This document shows positions 8,179 through 16,626 of a DNA stretch of 64,000 bases, piece after piece. The position numbers and the translations under genes are program-made. The DNA is from Chthonomonas sp. (lineage in GTDB: Bacteria; Armatimonadota; Fimbriimonadia; Fimbriimonadales; Fimbriimonadaceae). Numbering within the stretch: position 1 is the first letter of the stretch; each line of letters opens with the position of its first letter. The stretch lies in the NCBI GenBank assembly GCA_016788115.1, contig JAEURR010000006.1, forward strand, positions 62,001-126,000. The letters are read 5' to 3'. The notes beneath the pieces were generated by a model. That model was not told the DNA's origin, made no database searches, and saw only the letters and a program-made list of their open reading frames with translations.

Positions 8179-9708
8179 CTATTCCCACTCGATCGTGGCC
8201 GGAGGTTTGCTGGTCAGATCGTACAGGACTCGGTTGACCCCTTCGACCTCGTTCACGATCCGATTCGCAACGTGTTCGAGCACATCAAACGGAATCGCAA
8301 CCGCCGTCGCGGTCATGGCATCTTCGCTCTGCACCGCGCGCAAAACGATCGGCTGCTGGTAGGTCCGTTCATCGCCCATGACTCCCACGCTGCGGACATC
8401 GAGCAGCGCGGCGTAGCTCTGCCAGATGAGCTTGTGGAGACCACGCGCACGCAGCTCGGCGCGGAAGATCGCGTCCGCCTCCTGCGTCATCTTCACGCGC
8501 TCTTCCGTGATTTCGCCAAGAATCCGTACCGCAAGTCCGGGACCCGGGAACGGTTCGCGATCCACCATGTGCTCCGGCAACCCCAGCGCACGTCCAACCT
8601 TGCGCACCTCGTCTTTGAAGAGCCACTTAACGGGCTCGATGACTTTGAGACTCATCCAATCAGGCAGCCCTCCCACGTTGTGGTGAGTCTTGATCTTGGA
8701 TGCGGTAGCCGATCCGGACTCGATGATGTCGGGATACAGCGTTCCCTGGGCCAAGAAGTCGCACCCCTGCAACTCCTCGGCATGCTCTTCGAAGCAGCGA
8801 ACGAATTCCGCCCCGATGATCTTTCGCTTCTGTTCCGGATCGGTTACTCCCTTGAGCGCGGTCAAGAATCGATCACGGGCATTGATCGCGATCAGCTTGG
8901 GGTGGAAGTGCTCTGTGAACTCGCGAATCACATCCTCGGCTTCGTTCTTGCGGAGAAGACCATGATCGATAAATACGCACGTAAGCTGATCTCCGATCGC
9001 TTGAGCCATCAGGGCGGCGACAACGCTGCTATCGACACCACCGCTCACCGCACAGAGAACTCTGCGGTCTCCAACCTCCTGGCGGATCGCCTCGATTGCT
9101 TCGTCGATGAAACTCTCGCTATTCCAATCGCCGCGGAGCTTAGCCTTGTCGAAGAGGAAACGACGCAGGATTTCCTGACCGCTCAGGGTGTGGGAGACTT
9201 CCGGGTGGAACTGCACACCGAACATCGGTCGATCGGTCCCTTCGAATGCAGCGACGGGGCACGACTCGGTCGAACCGGTCACTTGGAATCCTTTCGGCAA
9301 GTGCACCACCTGGTCGCCGTGGCTCATCCACACCTGCTTAGACTCGAGCCCACCGACCAACGAGTGCGGCGTCGCCTCGCTCAGGTTCCGGCGTCCGTAC
9401 TCTCGATCGGTCGCGCGGCGCACTTCCCCGCCCAGCGCATTCGCCAGATACTGCAAGCCGTAGCAGATTCCCAGGACGGGTGTCTCAGTTGGCAATGATG
9501 CCAGCGGGATATCGGGGGCACCCTCTTCGAGCACGCTGCGCGGACCACCGCTAAGGATGATCGCGCTCGGTCGCTTCTCCGCTATCGCGGCGGTGGCCGT
9601 CATCCACGGGACGAGTTCAGAAAAGACGCCTAGCTCCCGGACTCGGCGCACGATGAGCTGCGAGTACTGCCCGCCGAAGTCGATGACCAAGACGCTCTGG
9701 TGATCCAT
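8179..9708 (-). CDS. guaA: GMP synthase (glutamine-hydrolysing)
   Basis: Converts XMP to GMP with ATP and glutamine, the last step of guanine nucleotide synthesis. The 509-residue protein has a class I glutamine amidotransferase domain (about 1-190; nucleophile Cys82 in GICYGLQ, His in FHPEVSHT). Next comes the ATP-pyrophosphatase domain with the P-loop SGGVDSSV (about 220-240). The C-terminal dimerisation domain ends in DLTSKPPATIEWE, the hallmark family terminus. It follows glnB by 26 bases on the same strand and precedes the exported CBM9-like gene by 49 bases. Confidence 0.98.
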   Translation of the reverse strand: MDHQSVLVIDFGGQYSQLIVRRVRELGVFSELVPWMTATAAIAEKRPSAIILSGGPRSVLEEGAPDIPLASLPTETPVLGICYGLQYLANALGGEVRRATDREYGRRNLSEATPHSLVGGLESKQVWMSHGDQVVHLPKGFQVTGSTESCPVAAFEGTDRPMFGVQFHPEVSHTLSGQEILRRFLFDKAKLRGDWNSESFIDEAIEAIRQEVGDRRVLCAVSGGVDSSVVAALMAQAIGDQLTCVFIDHGLLRKNEAEDVIREFTEHFHPKLIAINARDRFLTALKGVTDPEQKRKIIGAEFVRCFEEHAEELQGCDFLAQGTLYPDIIESGSATASKIKTHHNVGGLPDWMSLKVIEPVKWLFKDEVRKVGRALGLPEHMVDREPFPGPGLAVRILGEITEERVKMTQEADAIFRAELRARGLHKLIWQSYAALLDVRSVGVMGDERTYQQPIVLRAVQSEDAMTATAVAIPFDVLEHVANRIVNEVEGVNRVLYDLTSKPPATIEWE

Positions 9709-9734
9709 GGAAGGTCAGAGTTTAGCACTCTCGG

Positions 9735-10076
9735 TCACTGGATCGCGGCCTCGCCGCGCTCTCCGGTGCGTACCCGAACCGCATCCAAAACCTCGCTGAC
9801 GAAGATCTTGCCATCCCCGATGTCGCCGGTGTGCGCCGCCTCCTGAATTGCTTCAATGGCCGTCTCCAGATCACCTTCGGCAACTACCAGCTCCACCTTG
9901 ATCTTGGGAACGAGGTTGAGCGCGTAGGTCGATCCGCGGTACTTATCCGTTTGGCCCTGCTGGCGACCGTATCCGCGCACCTGTTCCACGCTTAGGCCAT
10001 GGATTCCCGCGTCTTCGAGCGCATTCATGACTTCCTCAAGCTTGTTCAGCCGCACAAATGCCTCAATCCGTTTCAT
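9735..10076 (-). CDS. glnB: Nitrogen regulatory protein P-II
   Basis: Trimeric signal protein that senses ATP/ADP and 2-oxoglutarate and controls nitrogen metabolism by binding partners. From ATG 10076 it is 113 residues, the usual length; upstream in-frame sequence to 10220 is not PII-like. The T-loop GYGRQQGQTDKYRGSTY keeps the tyrosine that is uridylylated in enteric GlnB. The B-loop GDIGDGKIFV and C-loop VRVRTGERGEAAI are intact. It lies upstream of guaA rather than beside amtB or glnA, which may tie it to glutamine-using nucleotide synthesis here (inference). It diverges from the histidine kinase across about 48 bases. Confidence 0.96.
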   Translation of the reverse strand: MKRIEAFVRLNKLEEVMNALEDAGIHGLSVEQVRGYGRQQGQTDKYRGSTYALNLVPKIKVELVVAEGDLETAIEAIQEAAHTGDIGDGKIFVSEVLDAVRVRTGERGEAAIQ

Positions 10077-10124
10077 CGCGAGAAAGATTACCGAAAGAGC
10101 CAGCAACTGGCCACAATTAACTCT

Positions 10125-11378
10125 GTGCCTGAACAACGCTTGAACCGATGGCTTGTGGCGTGCTTCGTCGCGGCAGGAACCGCTGCCGCAGCCGCAACCG
10201 CGTTGGTTTTCACGCGCCACTCGTTCGCCGCGCTCGAACTGGTTGGAATCGGTGCCGGGGCCCTGGCCCTCTACGCTGTCTATCAGGTGCGCGAGGAGCT
10301 CTTAGAACTCCAAGACGAGGCCAAGAAGGCCGAGCGACGATCCGAGTTGTACGAACGCGAAATCCGGCGGCACCGCGAAGTCGTAGACGCCCTTGCGGAC
10401 GGACTCGAGGTCGGCATCTTCCTTTGCGATCCAAAGATGATCGTGGAGTACTCGAACAAGAAGGCGATAGAGCTCTTCCGGTACGACGTCCCCAAGGGCA
10501 GAAACATCCTGGCCGTCACCTTGAGCCATGAATTGGAAACCCTTGTCGGGGACGCAGTCCGCACGAGCGAGCCGACCTTCGGCGAGGTCGTCTTGCGCTA
10601 TCCAGACGAGCGAGTCTGCCTGGCGAAGGCGTGGGTCGATCCTATGGCCGGGGAGCGCGTTTTTCTGACTCTACAAGAGATCACCCATTTGCGGCGGCTC
10701 GAACGGATACGCCGCGATTTTGTCGCCAACGTCTCACACGAGCTTCGCACCCCCATGACCACGATACGCGCGATGGCCGAGACGCTGACCGAAACGGACG
10801 AAGAGGATATGAAGCATCTCGGGCCGAAGTACCTTAACCGGATCATTGCCGAAGTCGACCGCCTCAACCTCATCACCGAAGACTTACTTACGCTCAGCTC
10901 CGCCGAATCAAAGTCGGTCGAGAAGCGCCCGACCGACCTCTCAGCGATCGTCCGAGAGGCAGTGAGCGACCTCGCCGATAAGGCGGCTCAGAAGCAAATC
11001 GAGTTTGTCGTGACGGTTCCCCGGGAGGTGCTCATCGAAGCGAATCCCCATCAGCTCTCGCAAGTCCTGGTGAACCTGTTCGACAACGCGATCAACTACT
11101 CCAACGAGGGATCGGTCGAAGTCTCGCTCGATGAAGCGAACGACGGTTACGTCCAGTTGCGCGTCCAGGACCATGGCATCGGCATTCCCGCCGAGCACCA
11201 CCCGCGCATCTTCGAGCGGTTCTACCGCGTGGACAAGGGACGTTCGCGTGCTACCGGAGGTACCGGCCTCGGGCTGAGCATCGTCAAGCACATTGTAGAA
11301 TCGCACGGCGGCTCCGTGAGCCTGGTGAGCTTCCCGGGCGAAGGAAGCACCTTCACAATCCGTCTCCCTAAGACATAG
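10125..11378 (+). CDS. PhoR-like transmembrane PAS histidine kinase
   Basis: Sensor kinase of a two-component system, about 417 residues from GTG 10125. Two hydrophobic helices lie within residues 8-50, then a coiled linker (QVREELLELQDEAKKAERR) and a PAS-like domain (about 85-190). HisKA has the phospho-acceptor His in NVSHELRTPM. The HATPase_c boxes are complete: N box LFDNAINYS, G1 DHGIGIP, F box FERFYRVDK and G2 GGTGLGLSI. The layout resembles PhoR-type phosphate or envelope sensors. No response regulator lies beside it in the window, so its partner is unknown. The start is uncertain because SD sequence is weak. Confidence 0.85.
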   Translation: MPEQRLNRWLVACFVAAGTAAAAATALVFTRHSFAALELVGIGAGALALYAVYQVREELLELQDEAKKAERRSELYEREIRRHREVVDALADGLEVGIFLCDPKMIVEYSNKKAIELFRYDVPKGRNILAVTLSHELETLVGDAVRTSEPTFGEVVLRYPDERVCLAKAWVDPMAGERVFLTLQEITHLRRLERIRRDFVANVSHELRTPMTTIRAMAETLTETDEEDMKHLGPKYLNRIIAEVDRLNLITEDLLTLSSAESKSVEKRPTDLSAIVREAVSDLADKAAQKQIEFVVTVPREVLIEANPHQLSQVLVNLFDNAINYSNEGSVEVSLDEANDGYVQLRVQDHGIGIPAEHHPRIFERFYRVDKGRSRATGGTGLGLSIVKHIVESHGGSVSLVSFPGEGSTFTIRLPKT

Positions 11379-11414
11379 TGAAGCCTGCTGTGCGTTCTCA
11401 AAGCAGGCTTCACT
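11379..11414. terminator. Bidirectional terminator between kinase and secDF
   Basis: Perfect 12-bp stem GTGAAGCCTGCT/AGCAGGCTTCAC (11379-11390 and 11403-11414) around a 12-base loop. It starts at the base after the kinase stop codon and lies 18 bases past the secDF stop on the other strand, so it can serve both convergent genes. Confidence 0.8.
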
Positions 11415-11432
11415 TCGCTTGCGACCGTACGA

Positions 11433-13967
11433 TCAGTCGTCGATTTCGGACTTCGATCGGTCGATTGCCGAATCGCGCCGCTTCACCTGGCTGTAACCCC
11501 GGTTCGCACCGGACGCAGTGGAGGGACCACTCGCAACCTGAGTCTGCATCGCCTGAGCCCGGAGCCGATTCATCTCCGCGGTCGCTTCAGCAATGAGCGA
11601 ATGCTCTTCCCCGCGAGTTCGGGCGATGCGACGATCCCAAAGGTAGAGGATCGGCGCCGCGTTGAAGATCGACGAGTACGTTCCCGAGAGGATGCCGGTG
11701 AGCATCACCACGCAGAAGAACTTCAAGTCGATCGTGGGCGTTCCCATGATGACCAAGATCAAGAGCGTGACGATAACGGTCATCGACGTATTGATCGAGC
11801 GGGCAATGCTCTGGGTAATCGACCGGTTGCACAGGTTGCCAAAGTCTTCACCCTTCATCGGCTTGCGAAGATTCTCACGAATACGGTCGAAGATGACGAT
11901 CGTATCGTGTACGGAGAACCCGATAACGGTGAGCATCGAGGTGATGAACAGCGCGCTCAATTCCCACCCGGCAAAGAATCCCATGATGGCCGCCACGCCG
12001 AGCACGACGAAGATGTCGTGAACGAGGGCCAGGATCGCCGACATGCCGAACTTCAGTCCGTTGTGGAATCCGCCCATGCTCAAGCCGAAGCGGAGCGCGA
12101 GATAAAACACGATGAGCGCCGACGAGATGATCACCGCAAGAATCGCGTTACGGATCGACTCTTGCTGTACGGCGGGGCCGACGCTGGTGATACTCGTGAC
12201 CGGGAGTTTCGTGACCACACCCGCTGCTTGTGCGAGCGTGTTGTACGCGCCCGGGTCGTTCGACTTGAGCTTGTCGCTTGGCGGCACGGTGATCGCCACG
12301 TACTTCTCGCCCTTGTCGGTCGTAATCTTGGCGTTGCTACCCTTGAATCCCGCCGTCTCTAGGTTCTTGACCACCTCTGGCGTCGTTGCCCCTGCCTGGA
12401 GCTTGTACACCGCCTCAAAGCCGCCTTGGAACTCGACGTTCGGCTTGAGACCGCCCAGGAACACAAAGATGAGTCCCGGGATGATCGTCAGCAGCGAAAT
12501 CATGAAGTAGCGCCGAGAGTTGTTCACGACCTGCAGCGGCTTCTCGTGCGCCGTCGCCTCCAGCTTCTCGCCGAACCATCCGCGCTCAGCGGCGAAGAGC
12601 TTCTCGCTCTTGACGATGCCCGAGCTCACGAAGAAGACGAGCAACGAGCGTGTAATCGTCACGGCGGTGAAGAGCGAAATCGCAACACCAATGACGAGCG
12701 TCGTGGCAAATCCCTTGACGGGTCCTTGACCCAGTTGCATGAGAACGAGCGAGGTCAGGATCGTACAAGCGTTGGAGTCGATGATCGCGGGCAGAGCTCG
12801 TTTGAATCCGAGCTCGACCGCGGTCATCAGCGACCGACCATCGCGCATCTCTTCCTTCACGCGTTCGAAAACGAGGATGTTTGCGTCAACCGCCATGCCG
12901 ACGGACAGAATAAAACCAGCAATTGCGGCGAGCGAGAAGGTCGCGTTCAGCATCTTCATCGCCGTGATCGTGAATAGCACGTACAGACACAGCGCGATGA
13001 GGGCGACGAACCCTGGGAAGAAGTAATAGATGATCAAGAACAGCGCGGTGAACGCGAAGGCCGCGATACCGGCAGTGATCATTTGGCTCAGCGCGAACTT
13101 GCCGATCGTTGGGTCCACGACCTGGCTCGAAGTCTCCTCGAGCTCGACCGGCAGCGCACCGGCGTTCAGCAGCGATACCAGGTTATTGGCGTAGCTCGCG
13201 GTGAATTGGCCCGTAAGCACTGCGTGATCGGATAGGATGGCGTCACGCTGGACCGGAGCGATATTGAGGACTTTGCCATCCAAGACGAACGCAACGTTTT
13301 CCTGTTGGCCGCTGAATTGGCGGCTCCAAGCTTCGAGCTTACGCGCACCCTCCGATGAGAAGTTGAACATCGGTGTGACGCTGTTGTTTGGTCCGATCTC
13401 AACCATCGCCTTGGCGAGGTCGGTGCCTTCCAAAATCAGGGTCCACCCCTTGATCATGTTGAGGTACTCGGGATCGCCCGGCTTCAGGATTCGGTTCTGT
13501 GGATCGTTGCGCTTGGAGAAAGTCTGGACAGGGTCCGTGGTCGCGTCGTCTCGGCCGGCAATCACGTAGTCGCGAAACTTGATTCGCTCCGTGACAACGT
13601 TCTTCGCATGGTAGAGCTTGATGCTCGCCGTGCTGCTCATCGTCTGGCGGGCCATCTCAGCGTCCGTGAAGTTCGGGAGTTCGACGATCATCTCGTCCTC
13701 ACCCTTGCGCTGCACGTTGCCTTCGACGACGCCCAGCGAAGCCGAGGCACGACCACTCATGATGGTCTGCAGATTGTCCATGATCACGGGCAGGTTCCTG
13801 CGCTGATCTTCGGTGAGTTCCTTGACCTTGTACGTCAGGCGGACGCCGCCCTTGATGTCCAGGCCAAACTTGTAGTCGTACGCAGGCTGCTTGTACAGCC
13901 AACCCGAGAGCGCAGCGAGCGCAAGAACGACGACTAGAAAAAGATATCCCTTGTTTCCTGATTGCAA
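11433..13967 (-). CDS. secDF: Fused protein translocase subunits SecD-SecF
   Basis: Membrane RND-type motor that uses proton motive force to help pull proteins through SecYEG. The 844-residue protein joins SecD (N-terminal helix, then DYKFGLDIKGGVRLTYKV, a large P1 domain and six helices ending near residue 470) to SecF. SecF begins around NNSRRYFMISLLTIIPG, with NVEFQGGFEAVYKL, and ends in six helices with VHDTIVIFDRIREN. The C-tail is charged. TTG 13967 is chosen as start because AGGGAGG lies 7 bases upstream and the helix begins right after; the longer frame would overlap murB. A fused SecDF is known in several phyla. Confidence 0.95.
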   Translation of the reverse strand: MQSGNKGYLFLVVVLALAALSGWLYKQPAYDYKFGLDIKGGVRLTYKVKELTEDQRRNLPVIMDNLQTIMSGRASASLGVVEGNVQRKGEDEMIVELPNFTDAEMARQTMSSTASIKLYHAKNVVTERIKFRDYVIAGRDDATTDPVQTFSKRNDPQNRILKPGDPEYLNMIKGWTLILEGTDLAKAMVEIGPNNSVTPMFNFSSEGARKLEAWSRQFSGQQENVAFVLDGKVLNIAPVQRDAILSDHAVLTGQFTASYANNLVSLLNAGALPVELEETSSQVVDPTIGKFALSQMITAGIAAFAFTALFLIIYYFFPGFVALIALCLYVLFTITAMKMLNATFSLAAIAGFILSVGMAVDANILVFERVKEEMRDGRSLMTAVELGFKRALPAIIDSNACTILTSLVLMQLGQGPVKGFATTLVIGVAISLFTAVTITRSLLVFFVSSGIVKSEKLFAAERGWFGEKLEATAHEKPLQVVNNSRRYFMISLLTIIPGLIFVFLGGLKPNVEFQGGFEAVYKLQAGATTPEVVKNLETAGFKGSNAKITTDKGEKYVAITVPPSDKLKSNDPGAYNTLAQAAGVVTKLPVTSITSVGPAVQQESIRNAILAVIISSALIVFYLALRFGLSMGGFHNGLKFGMSAILALVHDIFVVLGVAAIMGFFAGWELSALFITSMLTVIGFSVHDTIVIFDRIRENLRKPMKGEDFGNLCNRSITQSIARSINTSMTVIVTLLILVIMGTPTIDLKFFCVVMLTGILSGTYSSIFNAAPILYLWDRRIARTRGEEHSLIAEATAEMNRLRAQAMQTQVASGPSTASGANRGYSQVKRRDSAIDRSKSEIDD

Positions 13968-14005
13968 AGAATTCGCCTCCCTGGCGATGCCAGACTCGCC
14001 CGATT

Positions 14006-14956
14006 CTACCCGAGCACCGGCTCCCAACCCGACCAGTCTCCCAAGTACAAGACCTCTTCCTCAAGCTCGGCACCGTACTCCTCGAACACACGCTTACGAG
14101 CCAGCGATGCTAGACTCCGAATGTCCGAGGCGGTCGCCCCCGCGACGTTTAGCATGAAGTTCGCATGTCGGGTGGCGAACATCGCGCCGCCGAGTCGGTG
14201 GCCCGCGAGCTTTGCTTCCTGGATCAGATAGCCTGCAGGCACCAACCCAATCTTCTTTAAGTTGGGCGGGAGCGTCTCCAAACGCTCGGCAAGCGCTGCA
14301 TCGTGAACGTTCTTGAAGAAGCTCCCGGCGCTGGCTGGTGGCGGCTGCTTGCCGATCCGCTGGCGCTGGTAATCGCGGGCCTCATCGTAGATCGCCTTCG
14401 GATCGCCGGGCTCAAGCTTCATCCGGATCTGGAGCAACGTGCAACGCACGGGGTCCGGGCGTCGCAATCTCGAGTCCCGGTAACTGAACTCCATCCACGA
14501 CGGATCAACCCACTGCTGCACCCCCTCGAATACGATCTCGATCCCGGTCAAAAACTCGCTGATGTTGCTTCGATACGCTCCCGCATTGCTCACCAGCGCG
14601 CCGCCGACTGTCCCTGGGATTCCCACCGCGTACTCGAGTCCCTTCAGACCAGCCTGCGCCGTCTTGAGGAACAGTTCCTGGAACCCAACTCCCGAGTCGC
14701 ACTGGACGTCGCCAGCCGGAGTCAGCTCAATGTTTGAGGTCGAATTCTGAAGAACGAAACCCGGGACGCCTGCATCGCTCGGTAGCACGTTACTCCCCCA
14801 ACCCAACGTCGTCACTTCGAGATCGTGCGACTGCGCCCAGATCGCCATGTCGGCCAAGTCCGCGAGGCTAAAAGCACGAGCGAACTTCGCTGCCCGGCCA
14901 CCGGCGCGCAGCGTCGTGCACGAGTGGAGGGAGACGTTCTCCCGGATGTCGAGCAT
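14006..14956 (-). CDS. murB: UDP-N-acetylenolpyruvoylglucosamine reductase
   Basis: FAD/NADPH enzyme that reduces UDP-GlcNAc-enolpyruvate to UDP-MurNAc, the second committed peptidoglycan step. The roughly 316-residue protein shows the FAD-binding LGWGSNVLPSD and YAVGIPGTVGGALVSNAGAY motifs. The active-site SAGSFFKN serine and a Glu near the C-terminus (ELEEEV) are present. The start is ATG 14956 or the in-frame GTG one codon upstream; both overlap the tsaB stop (GTGATG). It lies in a same-strand run of GAF kinase, unknown, tsaB, murB, secDF. Confidence 0.95.
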   Translation of the reverse strand: MLDIRENVSLHSCTTLRAGGRAAKFARAFSLADLADMAIWAQSHDLEVTTLGWGSNVLPSDAGVPGFVLQNSTSNIELTPAGDVQCDSGVGFQELFLKTAQAGLKGLEYAVGIPGTVGGALVSNAGAYRSNISEFLTGIEIVFEGVQQWVDPSWMEFSYRDSRLRRPDPVRCTLLQIRMKLEPGDPKAIYDEARDYQRQRIGKQPPPASAGSFFKNVHDAALAERLETLPPNLKKIGLVPAGYLIQEAKLAGHRLGGAMFATRHANFMLNVAGATASDIRSLASLARKRVFEEYGAELEEEVLYLGDWSGWEPVLG

Positions 14957-15510
14957 CACGCGGGGGGCGCCCCGAACGCACTCTTAGGCAGGGAGATGCT
15001 CGGAGCGACCAAGTACTTCGGCACCAACACCATCGGGTCGGTCCACTCAAGCTCGGACCACACTTCCCCACACCGCTCCGCCAAAGGATACGTCGGCTCT
15101 GCCACCTCGGGTCCGTACCCCACCGCTCCATCCGGAAACTCCGTGACGAACAGCGGTTGCTGGCCGGGCAGCACCGAGAACCACTCTCCGCGCTTATTCG
15201 GCAAGACGACAGCCCGTTGGGCCGACACCAACCGGTAGCTGGGAACTCCCGCCACTTGTACTCCCCGCAGAACGCCCCACGTCTTCGCCATCATCACGCC
15301 GACACGAACCCCAGTAAAACTGCCTGGCCCCGTATCCGCAATGAAGCCCTCTACACCCTCCAGCGTCGGGCAGACCGACGGCATCATTTCCATGAGGGCT
15401 GCGCCGGCGGATCGGGGTGCGTGCCGATGCGCAGCGGCCAGACACTGGCCATCGGGCGAGAACAGGGCGAGGCTTGCGACTGGAGAGGAAGTACTGATCG
15501 CAAGAATCAA
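14956..15510 (-). CDS. tsaB: tRNA threonylcarbamoyladenosine biosynthesis protein TsaB
   Basis: Non-catalytic ASKHA-fold partner of TsaD in making the t6A37 modification of ANN-decoding tRNAs. About 184 residues from TTG 15510, giving the canonical start ILAISTSS. The family signature GFIADTGPGSFTGVRVGVMMAKT (about residues 62-84) is clear. TTG is supported by GGAG 8 bases upstream and overlaps the preceding stop (TTGA). The C-terminal half is variable, as in the family. tsaD, tsaC and tsaE are not in the window. Confidence 0.92.
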   Translation of the reverse strand: MILAISTSSPVASLALFSPDGQCLAAAHRHAPRSAGAALMEMMPSVCPTLEGVEGFIADTGPGSFTGVRVGVMMAKTWGVLRGVQVAGVPSYRLVSAQRAVVLPNKRGEWFSVLPGQQPLFVTEFPDGAVGYGPEVAEPTYPLAERCGEVWSELEWTDPMVLVPKYLVAPSISLPKSAFGAPPA

Positions 15511-16616
15511 GTTCGAGGCTCCAAGAGCAATCCCTGAAGCAACGACTCCCACAACTTCTGCTGCTCTTTGGTCAGTGCGGCAGTCGCGACCCGGCTCCGG
15601 ACCGCCCAGTAGGTGTCGCCTCGCTCCCCGGTCGCAAGTAACTCAACGACTGCACCGCTTTCCAGGGAGCCTAGGCGAGTCACCACGTTTACGAGCGCGC
15701 CCGCAGAAGACGTGAACGGCTTGCGGTCCTCGCGCCGGTCGATGGTTTTGAACTCGCCGATCGTGCTACCGCTCATCTTCGTCAGCTTGTCCGCGGGCTT
15801 GGCAGAATCGAGGACTGAAAGCGGCTCTAGTGTGATCGTCGAGGGCCACTGAGGATGGCGCAGTGCAAACCCATCGCCCTCAACTTCGAGGGTCCATGCC
15901 TGCGGAACGAACAGCCAGAGTTGCGCACCGCCGGCTGAGGTCTCGACCGCCTGCGTATCCCTCGGACGCTTCGCGGGCAGTTTGTTGGGATCGTTCGAGA
16001 AAACGACCGTCTTGCGCGGCCGATCCGGCGACTGCTCAAGCGGGACTGAGATCGGCTTGTTCGCCTTAGGATTCTTCACCGGCTCGGCAGCGGGCGTACG
16101 GCCAGGGATCTCCGGGAGCAACGCCTCGCCGTCGATCGTCGCCAAAGAAAGCATCACCGTTCGCCACTGGGCGTCTACATCGGGAAACACCGCCGGGTTC
16201 GTGGCCAAACGGAAGAAAAGCTTGTGGTTGGTGCGACTGTAGAGTAGGCCGGTAAGCGAAACTCGCTCTGCTCCGGCGCGATCCCGGGTTCGGGTCTGGG
16301 TCAACAGCAGGGGAACTCCCATCAGGTCCTCTTGCCACTGGCGATCGAGGGTACGGCCCGAGCCCTGCACCGCCTCACGTTGGTAGGTCTGCCACTGGTC
16401 GGTGGATTCAAAAAATGTCATGTCTAGAAGCTCGATGGTGGCCGCGCGTCGATCCTTGCCTACCGGCACCGTGATGAGCGTCTTCTTCTTCTGGGTCTTC
16501 ACGTCCCAAAGGGCCGGGTGGTTGAACTTGAGCCCGAGATTCGGGTCAATGAAGACCTTCATCTTGGGTGGTGTCGTCAAGACACAAAAGAGGACAGAGG
16601 CAGTCAACATCGACAT
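15507..16616 (-). CDS. Exported protein of unknown function with duplicated PsbP/MOG1-like module
   Basis: A 369-residue protein with a short hydrophobic N-terminus (about 1-14) that may be a signal peptide. Residues about 20-160 and 225-369 look like two copies of one module. Each has a phrase of the type LGLKFNHPALWDV or DGFALRHPQWPST, then a beta-rich stretch and a terminal helix. The two are joined by a Pro/Lys/Arg-rich linker (about 165-225). The pattern resembles the PsbP/MOG1 fold, but this is inference from the look of the sequence. The stop overlaps the tsaB start; the GAF kinase is 10 bases upstream. Confidence 0.5.
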   Translation of the reverse strand: MSMLTASVLFCVLTTPPKMKVFIDPNLGLKFNHPALWDVKTQKKKTLITVPVGKDRRAATIELLDMTFFESTDQWQTYQREAVQGSGRTLDRQWQEDLMGVPLLLTQTRTRDRAGAERVSLTGLLYSRTNHKLFFRLATNPAVFPDVDAQWRTVMLSLATIDGEALLPEIPGRTPAAEPVKNPKANKPISVPLEQSPDRPRKTVVFSNDPNKLPAKRPRDTQAVETSAGGAQLWLFVPQAWTLEVEGDGFALRHPQWPSTITLEPLSVLDSAKPADKLTKMSGSTIGEFKTIDRREDRKPFTSSAGALVNVVTRLGSLESGAVVELLATGERGDTYWAVRSRVATAALTKEQQKLWESLLQGLLLEPRT

Positions 16617-16626
16617 AGGACCTTAG

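Noticed and set aside
8059-9498. Long open frame on the plus strand opposite guaA
   Set aside because: It is the complement of a strongly conserved GMP synthase; the translation shows no domain and GC-rich codon bias routinely opens such frames.
10077-10220. N-terminal extension of glnB with a Cys/Gly cluster
   Set aside because: The stretch has no PII character and would cover the divergent kinase's upstream region; ATG 10076 gives the standard 113 residues.
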